A program made the translations under genes and the position numbers. A stretch of 64,000 bases of DNA, from NCBI GenBank assembly GCA_950022295.1, contig OX465598.1, forward strand, positions 344,919,324 through 344,983,323, in the 5' to 3' direction. Numbering within the stretch: position 1 is the stretch's first letter; each line of letters begins with the position of its first letter. The notes under the pieces are model-generated. The model did no database searches. It saw nothing but the letters and a program-made list of their open reading frames with translations, and had not been told where the DNA came from. Below are positions 29,921 to 42,415 of this stretch, piece by piece. The stretch comes from Bromus sterilis (taxonomy: Eukaryota; Streptophyta; Magnoliopsida; Poales; Poaceae).

Positions 29921-32900
29921 GAACTCGAGCTCATCAACTTCCTCCGTGAGAATTGGGACATTTTTGCGTGGAAGCCATCTGACATGCCTGGAGTCCCAAG
30001 GGAGTTGGCTGAGCACAAATTACGGGTTGATCCAAAGGCAAGACCAGTAAAAGAGTCCCTTAGGCGTTTTTCTTCGGAAAAGAGAAAAGCTATCAGACAA
30101 GAAATAGCAAGATTGCTAGCAGCTAGATTCATCAGGGAAATTTTCCACTCCGAGTGGTTAGCAAATCCTGTGATGGTTCCAAAGAAAGATAAAACTTGGA
30201 GAACTTGTGTTGATTTCCGTCATCTCAATAAAGTTTGTCCAAAGGATCACTTTCCTCTTCCTCGCATTGATCATATTGTGGATTCCACATCTGGGTGTGA
30301 AAGACTATGTTTCCTCGATGCATACTTGGGCTATCATAAAATCCGATTATATGAACGAGATGAAATACTAACCGCATTTATAACTCCTTTTGGCTGTTTT
30401 TGCTATGTCACCATGCCATTCGGACTTAAAAATGCAGGGGCTACATATCAACGCATGATGCATAATTGTTTGATCTGGAAGATTGGCAAAAATGTTGAGG
30501 TATATGTTGATGACATTGTAATCAAATCAGCTGAAGGAAGTAACTTGTTGGCCGACCTGGCTGAAACCTTTCAGAGTCTGCGATCTTATAGCATCAAATT
30601 GAATCCATAAAAGTGTGTATTTGGTGTGCCAGCAGGAAAACTACTCGGTTTCATGGTTTCTGAAAGAGGGATTGAAGCTAACCCTAAGAAGATAGCAGCA
30701 ATCCAGAACATGAAGCCCCCTCAGAAACTCCGAGATGTTCAAAAATTGACAGGGTGTCTTGCAGCACTCAGTCGATTCATTTCCCGACTTGGAGAGAAGG
30801 CACTCCCGCTCTATCAGCTAATGAAAAAGTCGTCAGACTTCAAGTGGACCGAAGAAGCTCAGGTGGCCTTCGAAGAATTGAAAAAACAGTTGTCAACTCG
30901 GCCAGTTCTCGCAGCACCGAAAGAAAAGGAGCCACTCTTGCTGTACATCGCAGCCACAAGCCAAGTCGTCAGCATAGCTATAGTGGTGGAAAGAGAAGAG
31001 GAAGGAAAAACACATAAGATTCAAAGGCCTGTGTATTTCATCTCCGAGGTCCTCACGCCATCCAAGCAGCGATATCCTCATTACCAGAAGTTGGCAATGG
31101 GAATTCACATGGCATCTCTAAAGCTGGTTCACTACTTTGAAGACCACTCGATCACAGTAGTCTCAGAATCTCCTTTGGCCGAGATAATGAACAACAGATA
31201 TGCCACGGGCAGAATTGCGAAATGGGGATTAGACCTCTTACCATATGATATCCAGTATCAGCCCAAGAAGGCAATCAAATCACAGGCTCTGGTAGATTTT
31301 TTGGCCGAATGGACAGAAGCACAAAGCATCCCACAACCAATCCCTGAGCACTGGACTATGTTTTTTGACGGATCAAAGATGTTAAATGGGGCAGGAGCAG
31401 GAGTAGTGTTGGTTTCCCCGAGAAAGGATGAAATGAGATTTGTCCTCCAAAGCCATTTCCCCGCAACAAATAATGAAGCTGAGTATGAGGCCCTCTTGTA
31501 TGGATTACGAATGGCCATTTCACTCGGGATCAGAAGGTTGATGATTTTTGGAGACTCCGATCTAGTGATCAATCAGGTCATGAAAGAATGGGATATACGG
31601 AGCGCAGCAATGACAACCTACTGTGTAGCAGTCAGAAAATTGGTGAAATTTTTTGATGGGCTGGAGCTCCATCACATCCCGAGAGCTCAGAACCAAGCAG
31701 CAGATGACATAGCCAAGTTAGGATCCACTCGGGGTCAAATCCCCTCAGGAATTTATCTGGAACACATACATGCACCAACCGTGAAGGAAGACCCTTACTC
31801 GGAAGCCGACCCAAGGATGCTACCAGATGGGAACATTCCAGACAAAGAAGATATTCCCGCGGTTGTAGATCTTGTCTTTGACATAGAGGTAATTCCCCCC
31901 GAGTGGTCCTTGCCCATTCTGAGATTCTTGCAAAAACAAGAGCTGCCAGAAGATGAAGTAGAAGCCAAGCAAGTAGTGCGAAAAGCAAAATCCTATTCGA
32001 TGATCAACAACGAGTTGTACAGAAACAGTGTTACAAAACTTCCCCAGCGGTGCATATCGGAAGAAGAAGGTCGACTCATCTTACAAGACATACATTCCGG
32101 CGAATGCGGTCACCATGCGTCAAGTCGGACACTAGTAGCCAAAGCCTTCCGAGCAGGATTCTTCTGGCCGAGTGCTTTAAGGGATGCCAAAAATATTGTG
32201 GATCATTGCAGAGGATGCCAGTTTTACGCGAATCAGCCACAGAAGCCAGCTTTCGAGCTGAAGACAATACCCTTAGCTTGGCATTTTGCTACATGGGGGT
32301 TGGACATGATAGGCCCCTTGAAAACAGGCACATCCGGGTTCACTCATATCCTAGTAGCTGTGGAAAAGTTCACAAAATGGATAGAGGCAAAACCAATAAA
32401 AAGCTTAGACTCAGCCGCTGCAGTTAGCTTCATCCAGGGCATTGTACACCGTTTCGGCGTTCCCCATGATATCATCACCGACAACGGGTCGAATTTCAAA
32501 TCACCCGAGTTCAAGCAGTTTTGCTGGAACATGGGTACCAGAGTAAACTTCGCCTCAGTAGCACACCCTCAATCCAATGGCCAGGTAGAGCGAGCAAATG
32601 GGTTGATCTTGAAAGGAATCAAACGACGTCTTATGCGGGAACTAAAGGAAGCAGCGGGAGCCTGGGTTGAAGAGCTACCCTCAGTATTGTGGGGATTGAG
32701 AACGACTCCAAACCGGTCCACTCGGGCGACCCCCTTTTTCCTGGTGTATGGTGCAGAAGCTGTCCTGCCGAGTGACCTGAAACACAATGCTCCTCGAATA
32801 ACTCAGTATACTGAAGAAGAATCTGAGACAACTCGGCAGGATGGTATTGACCTTTTAGAAGAAGAGAGGAACTTAGCCCTAACACGCTCGGCATTTTACC

Positions 32901-33136
32901 AACAAGACCTTCGACGATATCACGAGCGTCATATCCGAGCTCGCTCCTTTCAGGAAGGTGACATGGTTTTGCGTGTCAAGCAGACCTCTGATCACAAGCT
33001 AGCCCCTCCCTGGGAAGGTCCTTACATTGTAACCCGAGTCTTAGGTAATGGAGCCTATCGGCTATATGATGTAACGAATAATAGAGAAGAACCACATGCA
33101 TGGAATGCCCAAATGTTACGGCGCTTCTATGCATGA
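29921..33136 (+). pseudogene. pol: Element A pol: RT, RNase H, second RNase H, integrase (one TAA)
   Basis: Frame continuous with the protease except for a TAA at 30608-30610 inside RT, where a Glu codon is expected (K-C-V-F-G follows). RT has YVDD at 30503-30514. The Ty3 RNase H region after it (LLYIAATSQVVSIAIV) lacks the usual acidic residues. A second RNase H with FFDGS (about 31360), NNEAEYEAL, FGDSDLVINQ and NQAADDIAK keeps its acidic residues. Integrase keeps the zinc region and a DD35E triad at codons 32303, 32480 and 32588, then a C-terminal domain to RRFYA at 33136. A dual RNase H is a known hallmark of the Tat lineage. Confidence 0.88.
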
Positions 33137-33410
33137 GATTCTTATCAATCGATTCAATAAAGAGATTCTGCCTTCATCAATTGCATTCTTAATTCAAGCT
33201 TTCATCCGAGTTGTATGCAGCTCGGACAAAAGCTTAAGCTGACTTCTACTAGAAACCTTGAAAACCCGAGAAGAAGAGGAAAAACGATGATTTCAGAAAC
33301 ATAGTTCTATATCCTTGCAGATAACTGGTTATAGCAAGTTACCCAACAAGTTGTTCGTCCGAACTGTAAGCAGCTCGGACGAAAGCTTACGAAAAATTTA
33401 CCTAAGTTAC

Positions 33411-34260
33411 TTTCCGAAACTTGGGGGCTACTTAACGTTACGAAAAATCCAAGTTTTTCGTCCGAGCTGCACACAGCTCGGACGAAAGCTTAAGCAAAAT
33501 TTAACTAAGTTACCCAACAAGTTTTTCTGAAACTTGGGGGCTACTTAACGTTACGAAAAATCCAAGTTTTTCGTCCGAGCTGCACACAGCTCGGACGAAA
33601 GCTTAAGCAAAATTTAACTAAGTTACCCAACAAGTTTTTCTGAAACTTGGGGGCTACTTAACGTTACGAAAAATCCAAGTTTTTCGTCCGAGCTGCACAC
33701 AACTCGAACGAAAGCTTAAGAAAAATTTAACTAAGTTACCCAACAAGTTTTTCTGAAACTTGGGGGCTCCTTAACGTTGCGAAAAATCCAAGTTTTTCGT
33801 CCGAGCTGCACACAGCTCGGACGAAAGCTTAAGCAAAATTTAACTAAGTTACCCAACAAGTTTTTCTGAAACTTGGGGGCTCCTTAACGTTGCTAAAAAT
33901 CCAAGTTTTTCGTCCGAGCTGTACGCAGCTCAGACGAAATCTTAAGCAAAACTTAACCAAGTTACCCAACAAGTTTTTCTGAAACTTGGGGGCTACTTAA
34001 TGTTATGAAAAATCCAAGTTTTTCGTCCGAGCTGTACGCAGCTCGGACGAAATCTTAAGCAAAACTTAACTAAGTTGCCCAACAAGTTTTTCCGAAACCT
34101 GGGGGCTACTTAACGTTGCGAAAATTCCAAGTTTTCTCGTCCGAGCTGTACGCAGCTCGGACGAAAGCTTAAGCAAAACTTAGCTAAAGTTACCTAACAG
34201 GTTCTTCTGAAACTTGGGGGCTACTTAACGTCACGACAAAACTCAAGTTCCTTATCCGAA
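33411..34260. repeat. Tandem array of about eight 110-117 bp units with hairpins and polypurine-like motifs
   Basis: Each unit has AACTTGGGGGCTACTTAACGTT, like the element's polypurine tract at 39193-39204, then a near-perfect hairpin. At 33458-33485 a 12-bp stem TCGTCCGAGCTG/CAGCTCGGACGA closes on a CACA loop. A linker ending ACCCAACAAGTTTTTCTGAA completes the unit. Stems stay paired in most copies although loop bases vary. Flanking sequence 33137-33410 holds a diverged unit and nothing else. Confidence 0.9.
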
Positions 34261-34494
34261 CTGTACACAGCTCGGATGAAAGCTTAAGCCGCATTTTACT
34301 AAGTTGCTCAACAAGTACTTTAAAAACCAGAGAGAAAGGAGGAACAATGATTTCAGAAACATAGTTCTATATCCTTGCAGATAACTGGTTATAGCAAAAC
34401 AAATCAACACCTCAGAGTCAGGACTTCTTAATAAAGGGCAGTAGTTTTAAAGGACAAACTGTGTACCCAGGGCACATCAACAAGACATAAACTA

Positions 34495-34500
34495 TTTATT
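34495..34500 (-). terminator. Polyadenylation signal of the antisense gene in element A
   Basis: AATAAA on the minus strand, 54 bp after the antisense stop codon at 34554. Confidence 0.45.
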
Positions 34501-34553
34501 ACAAAACCACTCGACATTCCGAGGAAAATTTAACTGCTTTTCCCTCAACTCGA

Positions 34554-37500
34554 TCAGGCATCACTTGCCTCATCAGATTCACTGGTAACTCCAGTAGATT
34601 CCACAAAGAAATCAAGATCTGGGATCTTTGCAATTCGACTCGCAGTCTCAGCATACCGTGACAATAAGGTCGTACAGCTCGGACCATGCTCAGGATCACC
34701 TTCTCCGACTCGTTCCAGATTGTGAACCTTTTCTGAAAAGTGAGCTTTAGTCAGAGCCAGAGCATAATTGGCACCACTGCGTGCTGAAGACCTCTTCCAA
34801 CGAGCAATCTACTGCGGAGCAGCCTGAAGCACAGGAACAACTGTATCCAGATGAACACGATTTTCCTCAGTAGGCGAGATGTAATTCCTCAACCCTAAGG
34901 TGGCACCCATGGTCTCTTCAGCATATTTCTTCGCCTTGGCGCACCTCATGGTTAGCAGACCTCTGGACAAGGCAAATTCCGTCGTCCTGGGAGTATAATT
35001 ATCTTTCTTCATCAACTCGGCAAACTGTGCCATATGAGCCTGTTCCGCTTTAGGATTGGTGGAATAAACTGCAAAGACAATAATGGCGTATAAATCAAAC
35101 CAAATTAACAAGACAGAAACAAGTCGGACGCACAAAAAAGAATGGCATCTTACTAGATAGCATCTCGCTAAATGAAGCAAACCTCCCGGCACAATATTCT
35201 TCAGCATTTTTGACAGACTCCTGAGTTGCGGTCAGCTCAGCTTCATGCTCTTCCTTATCTTTGGACCGCAGCTCGGAGAGTTTCTGCAGGTCGGACTGAA
35301 GTTTGGAGATGACAACTTCCTTTTCCTCAAGAGCCTTCTTGTGGCTGGCCACTTGCTTTTCCAGGATTTTCTTTTCCTTCGCACGTTTCTCAGCTTGTTC
35401 AATCTCTTTCTTCATTTTGCTCACAAATTCATCACTTTATTTCACCTTCGCATCAAACACCTTCTTTGCAGCCTCTGCAGATTTAATAATCGGAAATATC
35501 ACGTGGTGAAAAATCTCGAATTCCTCTTAAGATACAAGAAGCAGAGCCTTACCACTATCCTCAGCATGTTTTTTCTTCAAGACTTCATGCTCTCCCTGCA
35601 GTTTTACAAAAGCAGTGCCTAGTTCGCAAGCCTCCTGGCACAGGAAAAATTATTCAAGACCCAGTCTCTACAACATAAGACTCCGAATAACTCCAAGAAG
35701 TTACTCGGAGCCTTGGGGGCTACACCCAGTGGGTGCACTAAGAAGTGCCCCCACTGGAAGATCACCAAACCACTAGTCTCTACAACATAAGACTCCGAAT
35801 AACTCCAAGAAGTTACTCGGAGCCTTGGGGGCTACACCTTGTGGGTGCACTAAGAAGTGCCCCCACTGGAAGATCACCTAACCACTAGTCTCTACAACAC
35901 AAGACTCCGAATAACTCCAAGAAGTTACTCGGAGCCTTGGGGGATACACCCAGTGGGTGCACTAAGAAGTGCCCCCACTGGAAAATCACTAAATCAATAA
36001 TCTGTACATAAGACTCCGAGTAACTCCAAAAAGTTATTCGGAGCCTTGGGGGCCACACCTACGAGATGCACTAAGTAGTACCCCCACAAGTAAATTCTCA
36101 AAACAATTCGGAAATATGTACACCCAGTGGGTAGAAAACTTGCACATGTACTTACATGCATTCTGGCCTTTATCACTCTAGCATCAGAAGCCATCTCACG
36201 TAGCCGTAGCTCGATTTCCGAGGCCTTCGCCAAAGACCCCTTCAATCCGTCCAGAACATCACCCTCAAGCAAGGTATCAACTGAGACTAAAGGGGGAGAA
36301 GCTTGAACTTCTCCTGGGGCAGCAACAGGAACAGTAGAGCTCTTCTCGACATTCTTCACCCCTGAGGTAGTAGGAGGAACCGCTGCCGTAGGGGTAATAA
36401 CCTCCTGATTGGTATAACCTTCCGGAACAGTCCGCGTGCTGGGAGCAGGGAAGATCGTCTCATTCGCAGTTGGGATCGGATCTGCGTCACGATCAATGTC
36501 CATGTCTAACAAAAGAAATTTATAAGCAAAGCCTTGAGCAAAGATGAAATTCAGAGCCAAAGAATGTATACTGACCATCGATTGCAGTTCGTTCAGGAAT
36601 AGAATCCAACACCTGAAAATCAGTCACAACACAGTTGCTAACATCTTCATAAGCTGCAGCATCAGGAGCCTCAACGCCAGGAAGCGTCTCGGAACCACTC
36701 GGACGAACACTGCAACATAAAGAATGTTAGGATCGACAAAGATCACTGAGGATAAATAAAAAGTTGTCGGATTTTACTTCCGAGCTGTCTTAAGAGCCCG
36801 TCTTGGGGGAGCAACAACGACAGGAGCAGCCTGAGTAGCTCCCGACTCGGAAACCTTCTTGGGGATTTTGGCGGCATCTGTCGAAGCACTAGCTTTCCTC
36901 CCGCCAAGGGTAGAAAGCGTCTTCCGCTGTTTCATGGGAGCCACCTTCCCATGACTCGGGCTAAGGGCGGCGGCCTTGTTGCTATTCTCCCCTTTACTCG
37001 GAGACATGGGACGCTTCATCCCCCGTACGGATCCTTCCCGAGCTGCTTCACGGTCATGATTATTCTTGGAGCGCTGCTCGGCAGTAGTACGAGGAGGCAC
37101 TACATCAGACTCCGTCTCTTCGTCATCTTCAATCCCGAGCCCTGCGTCGTTGTTGCTGTCCTCGTCCTCATCTTCAGGATTTTGCGGCGCCAAAGGGATC
37201 GGGGATGGAGCGACGTTCGTCTAAAAGAGGGACAGAATAACCAAGTTAAAATTCAGGACTTATCGCAACATCCAAAAGACTAGCCAGGGAAAAGCAAATC
37301 ACCAGAGTCGGAGGACGGTTAATATCAAGAGGCCTGACTCGGCCAGACATCTGCGCACCATGAGTCACGCTGGTAATGATCTTCATGAGTTGCTCAAATT
37401 CTTTCTGAGACATCGCCGAGTTGTTATAGCGGGTGTTATCATCAACTCCCGTGTACTCCCACATCCTCCTAGCTCGGGCTTGCAGAGGTTGAATTCTCCG

Positions 37501-38178
37501 ACTGACGAAAAGAGCAATAAGATCCATGGCGTCCAACCCCGCTTTCTTCATCCTCACTACTTCCCTCATCAGTGGTAAAACCCGCTGTTTCTCGGAAGCG
37601 AGCAACCGGGGATTCCAGCCTCGGGAGTCGGCCAGCCTGACATCCGAGTAAGGAGGCAACGTCCGAGTACCAGGGGCAGTTTCCACCAAACAATAAAACC
37701 AGCTATTTTGCCAGTTCTTCACGGAATCGGGCAAGCTAGAAGCGAAATACTGGATACCCTGCCTCTTCGCCAAAAACAGCCCCCCGCAAAGATGATTTAT
37801 CTCTGCCTCCCCAGAGTTCTTTATCTTTTGGGGCTTTATGGTGTAAATGGTGCAGAAAAGGTTCCAATGAGGATCGATACCAAGAAAACCCTCACACAAA
37901 GAGAAAAAGCTAGACAGAAGCGTGATAGAATTGGGAACGATGTGATGCAGCTGAGATCCGGTGAAAGCAAGAAAATCAAGCAAGAAAGGATGAGGAGGAA
38001 GAGAAAATCCCCTATCCACATGAGAAAGGAGCAGAACCCGCTCGTCCTCCCTAGGGTGAGGTTCAACCTCACCTGGGCCAGGAAGGTGGCAGCCATGGCG
38101 AGGGAGTAGCCCCTCGTCCTGGTAGCGTCGGATGTTCTCCACCGTGACGATGGAAGGCAACCATTCCCCCGCAGACAT
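34554..38178 (-). pseudogene. Antisense seven-exon gene in element A, Transposase_28-like N-terminus (two stops)
   Basis: Minus-strand exons read from splice motifs: 38178-37303, 37220-36778, 36709-36576, 36505-36156, 35634-35553, 35474-35154, 35068-34554. Phases agree at every junction and give 906 codons plus a stop, which is strong support. Donors include GTAAGT at exon 4; acceptors are pyrimidine-rich. Exon 1 (292 codons) matches the putative gypsy-type transposon domain (Pfam Transposase_28, PF04195): RGFSLPPHPFLLDFLAF, QLHHIVPNSI, CEGFLGIDPHWNLF. Exon 2 is acidic then Lys-rich and nuclear-looking; exons 5-6 form a long Lys/Glu coiled coil. A TATA box lies 157 bp upstream and AATAAA follows. 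Stops at 35437-35439 (TAA) and 34809-34811 (TAG, probably from CAG) break it. Antisense extra ORFs are known in Tat elements; the function is unknown. Confidence 0.8.
35640..36100. repeat. Four 118-bp tandem units filling an intron of the antisense gene
   Basis: Units carry GAAGTTACTCGGAGCCTTGGGGGCTACACCC and CACTAAGAAGTGCCCCCACTGG. Inside are inverted pairs (CCGAATAACT...AGTTACTCGG and CCAGTGGG...CCCCACTGG). They occupy nearly all of the intron between exons 4 and 5. Confidence 0.85.
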
Positions 38179-38334
38179 GAAGCCAAGGGAGCAAGCGGAT
38201 AGGAGCCCCGCTGGTATGAAGAGCGCCTGGAAGATCACCAATGGGAGAAGAAACCCTCGATCTAGAAGGTCACCAACGGAAAAGAGGAAGGAGCAAGCGT
38301 TGTACTGAGAAGAAAGAGGAAAATAGGAAGCTGT

Positions 38335-38342
38335 ATTTATAA
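38335..38342 (-). promoter_or_regulatory. TATA box of the antisense gene in element A
   Basis: TATAAATA on the minus strand, then a pyrimidine-rich leader (TTTTCCTCTTTCTTCTC) and the ATG at 38178. The start site would lie near 38305. Confidence 0.6.
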
Positions 38343-39192
38343 GATACAAGAGGGAAGCCCACACAGTTATCAAGGCATTTAATGAGGGCGCCCGTTACGG
38401 TCCCGCAAATCTAGCCTCCTTAAAAGGCGCGCAGTTAATGATAAAATAACTGACCGTCGCGGAAATCGAGGAACCGCTCTGACAGAAAAGATCCCCTGAC
38501 AGAAAAAATATTCGCTCCCTTGGAAAAGCGGCCTGGGAGCAAGACATACAAAATTTCTCCAAGTTAGCACAACTCGGAAGTAAAAAACCCTTAGACAATT
38601 TCTCCGAGTAAAAACCTTACTCGGAAGAAAGTCAAACAAATAACTTTTTCAGACAAGCCCAACTCGGACAAAAATCTCATTTTTCTGATTCATTCTGAAT
38701 AAGTCATCACTCGGAAAGGATCATTAAAAACAATCCGAGTAAGTCATCACTCAAAACAACTAAAATAGGCAATCACTTTCAGAGAATCCCGAACTAGCTT
38801 CGGTAAGCATTACAGAGGAAGTTCCGAATAACTAATTCGCTGATAATCCGTCTCTGACGTAGATCGCAAGATTATTAGCACGATCTGGTGTGAGGGGTAA
38901 AGAATTGATATCCCATGGGATACGATTTAAAGCTCGTCAGCTGATGCTTTAAATATCAAACTTTACAGATTTGGTTACATATGGGGTTTAAGGCCTTTTA
39001 CCCCAAGACACGCCTTCCGAGGCCTCAGTCTACCTCTTTCGAGAGACGCTTGAGTGTCGCCAAATCCTTCCAAAAACGACTCACCCTACACATAATCGAG
39101 GGGACAGTGTAAATATTGATAAAGTCCTTCCGGGCCTCTTATCGAATTTGATCTCCACATACCTCATGAATTCACGCGAGCACCCAGAAGCA
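38343..39192. other. Region upstream of the antisense gene in element A
   Basis: No ORF of interest. It contains several ACTCGGA-type short phrases and serves both as the promoter side of the antisense gene and the 3' untranslated region of element A. Confidence 0.4.
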
Positions 39193-39204
39193 CTTGGGGG
39201 CTAC
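39193..39204 (+). other. Polypurine tract of element A
   Basis: CTTGGGGGCTAC directly before the 3' LTR start at 39205. Confidence 0.8.
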
Positions 39205-39875
39205 TGTCGTCGTAATACCTAAGGTATACCCCCATGTTCCTTATATCAGGGGATACCCTTAGTTCTACCACCTCTTGGAAAATACTTGTAAATCAAAACA
39301 TAAATAAAAACCTCTTATTTCTTTTCTATCCGAGTAAGAAACTGCTCGGATCAAATCAAACTCTTCCGACTAGTTAGTTTACTCAAGCGACACCATTAAT
39401 ACAGGAGAAACCTTATTCAGAAGAGGCCCTTTCTCGAGTAAGGCGTCACTCGGAGCGAAGCACTACCATCCGAATAAGGTGGTTACTCGGAAGAAGAAGA
39501 AGCCGAACTGCATGGTACTCGGATAAGAGGAAGAAGGACTGCTGTTACAAGACATTAAAGCCATAGGCGTTACCCCTACTTAAATAGCAATAATGGAGAG
39601 ACGTTTCCCATTGTAATAATAGCCATCCTTAAACTCTGTAATTAAAACCCATTACTGGGCAATGAAGGGACATGGCGCACTCTATATAAGCCCATCCTTT
39701 CACCCCAGCAGGGACAACTTGGACATCTAGAGAAAGAACACCCCAAACTATTTGGGACAGGATTAAGGTTGTTATCTCCAAGGAGAGGCCTAACCTATAT
39801 AACTTTTCCTGGTGTCACCATCTTTGCGTACAGATCTTCATAGCTCCATCACTACCCTAAGATATTACCACGACA
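39205..39875 (+). repeat. 3' LTR of element A (671 bp)
   Basis: TGTCGTCGTAATACC... to ...ACCACGACA, followed by GCCGG, the target duplication. Shorter than the 5' LTR because of a 14-bp indel near its end. Confidence 0.95.
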
Positions 39876-39880
39876 GCCGG

Positions 39881-42415
39881 CACTCGGGAGCCGACCCGAC
39901 GTGTTTCATCCTTCCGAAGGTTGGAGCTCGGAGATTCAAGTCGGCAACCTCGTCCACCTACCCGGGAGGAGCGGGAAGAGGTAGAAGCGGCCGAGCGACT
40001 GCTTAATACCCCAATTGACACGAGCACTCCAGAAGGGCGAGGCCTGGAGGCAGCCAGGCTAACCAATTTGGCTGAGCGGGACCGTCTGGCCGAGCTGGAA
40101 AACACTCTCGAGCACCAAGCTCGGGAAGTAGCTCGGCTCAGAAAAAACAGAACCAGTCGTCAACTGCGGGGCCCAGGTCGAGAACCTTTCCGAGCTATGG
40201 CACCCCAATCGAAAATCTCATAGCGGCAACTAGGATCGCAAACTCTCTGCAGCCCAGTGGATCGGCAGCGGAAGAAATTCAGCACCTCGCGTTCCTCTTG
40301 CAAGCCGCAGTCGATCAAAACGCTGCTGTCAGCCAATCACAGCAGCGAATCCATTCCCAAGTTCCCCCTGCAAGGACGTCACTGTCAGTACACACACCCT
40401 ATGGGGAAGCACGGAGGAACAGAAACAGTTCGCCTCGGCGCGGACATGAACCTCGAGGGGATCATCGCCAAGAGCAATATCGGCATGAAGACCTCAGAAG
40501 AATAGAAGCCCGTGGGATGGGTCGGCCCGCACCTCGGAGGGAGGAGTTCCCGCGGCACCGAGACGACCGTTATTTCGACATTGAAGATGACGCCCGAAGC
40601 CATCTTGTTCAGACCCGAGTCGACCGCGCCAGAACTCATTGTCAGGATCAGGCTCGGCCCTCAATGGCCACAGGACCGGTCTGCTTTAGCGAAAGGATTC
40701 GGTCTACCCCCATTCCGCCACACTTCAGGATAGCCCAGGGGGTGGACAAATACTGAGGTGATGCCAAACCCCAAACATGGCTGGATGATTACAGAATAGC
40801 CGTGCAGATCGGAGGGGGCGGTGACGAGATAACCATGATGCACCTGCCGTTGATGTTAGAGGGCTCGGCTCGGGCGTGGCTGAATCAGCTGCCCCTAAGT
40901 AGCATTTGGGTTTGGGAAGACCTCGAAAGAGTATTCATCAAGAATTTTGAGGGGACCTACAAGAGGCCCGGAGGCCTGACCGAGTTGCAACTGTGCGTCC
41001 AGGGCAACACCGAGACAACTCGGGACTACATCCAGAGGTGGATCACACTCCACAACTCGGTCGAAGGAGTCTCTGAGTTCCAGGCCATTCACGCTTTTAA
41101 GCAGGGGGTCAAGTACAAGGAATTAAGTCTCAAGCTGGCAAGGTCACCGCACATCACCTCACTCGGGAAGATGATGGAGATAGCAAACAAGTACGCCAAT
41201 GGCGAGGAAGAAATCCGGTAGAAGAATCAACAGCATAGAGGAGGTGGCAGCTCGGCACCGAACCCGAAGCAGAAGACCGTAAAAAACAAGAGAAAGGCGG
41301 AGGACACCCCAACAGACGCAGAGTTGGTGTCGGAATCAAATGCTTCGGGCCTTCATGGCAAGGGTCAAGCGCGAAAGGAGTGGCAACCGAGGCAGAAAAG
41401 ACCATCCAATGACGATGAAGTTCTGGATCAGCCCTGTCCTCTCCAAACCACCCGCGATGCCGAGGGAAAGGTGGTTATCCCAAAGCATACAGCTCGGCAG
41501 TGCCGCCTGATCAAGAGAGCAGCCCAGAATGCAAGAACAGGCCCCCAGCAAGACAAGGAGACCGAGAAGAAGAAAGCACCCAGCCCGGAACTGGACAGCG
41601 AAGGTTTCCCGCGGGAGGACGGAGTGTTGGTCATCTTCGCAGGACGAGAATCGAAGAGGGTGGAAAAAATAAGGTTCAGAGAAGTCAACTCGGCGGCTCC
41701 GGCAGTTCCGAGTTACATGAAGTGGGCCGACGTCCCCATCACTTTTGATCAGTCGGACCACCCTCCTCACATTCCTCACCCGGGAAGACACGCCCTGATT
41801 GTGGACCCTTTGCTAGAAACGGAAAATGGTAACTTCAGGATAAGGAATGTCTTGATGGACGGTGGCAGCGGAATTAACATCCTGTATGCAAGCACTCTGA
41901 AGAGCATGAACATCCCGATGTCCAAACTCCGCAAAAGCTACCTGGAATTTCATGGGATAATCCCGGGGAAAAAAGCGTACTCACTCGGAATGATCTCCCT
42001 CAATGTGGTCTTCGGTACTCCGAGTAACTTCCGGAAAGAAAGGATCACCTTTGAAGTAGTGGACTTCCCGAGTGCGTATCACGCTTTACTCGGAAGGCCG
42101 TCCTACGCAAAATTTATGGCCATCCCCTGTTACGTCTACCTGAAGCTCAAGATGCCCGGTCCTCACGTCGTGATCACTGTCTCAGGAGACTACAAGAAAG
42201 CTGAAGACCTGCTGCAGAAAGGCTCCCTGATAGCTGATCAGCAGATGGCCGAGGTCGAATTGGCCGAATACAAGAAGACCGTCGACTCGTCCGAGTTGCT
42301 GCAGCCAAAGAAGACATCGTCATTCGAGTCGGCCAGAGAAACCAAGGGGGTGTAGATACACCCAACAGATGAAGGCAAGTACACCAACATCGCTACCGAT
42401 CTGGATCCCCAATAG
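39881..42415 (+). pseudogene. gag: Element B gag (continued) and protease
   Basis: Continues the gag frame interrupted at 26011. Capsid landmarks match element A (LEGSARAWLNQLP, YIQRWITLHN). Breaks: a one-base deletion near 40205, TGA at 40754-40756, and TAG at 41219-41221 where the sequence context predicts CAG. From 41324 a 343-codon frame covers the Cys/His cluster and the protease with an intact-looking DGGS, ending in TAG at 42353-42355 where element A has CGG. A further TAG at 42413-42415 is at the same place as 29918-29920 of element A. Confidence 0.85.

Larger units (their letters stand above)
26012..39875 (+). mobile_element. Element A: complete Tat-type Ty3 retrotransposon with antisense gene
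   Basis: Full-length, 13,864 bp, with a perfect 5-bp target duplication GCCGG at 26007-26011 and 39876-39880. Order: LTR, primer site, gag, protease, RT with RNase H, a second (archaeal-type) RNase H, integrase, tandem repeats, a seven-exon antisense gene, polypurine tract, LTR. The second RNase H and the large 3' region mark the Tat lineage. By eye the two LTRs differ by about 14 substitutions in roughly 670 aligned bases plus a 14-bp indel near the end, which suggests an age of under one to about one million years at commonly used grass rates. Coding frames carry a few stops and one frameshift. Confidence 0.95.

Noticed and set aside
33411..34260. Second CRISPR-like or centromeric satellite array
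   Set aside because: Only about eight units, bound to the 3' region of one element, with a polypurine motif; it is element-internal.
35245..35622. Plus-strand ORF of 125 codons
   Set aside because: Complement of the coiled-coil exons of the antisense gene, Phe/Leu-rich as expected for the reverse of Lys/Glu codons.
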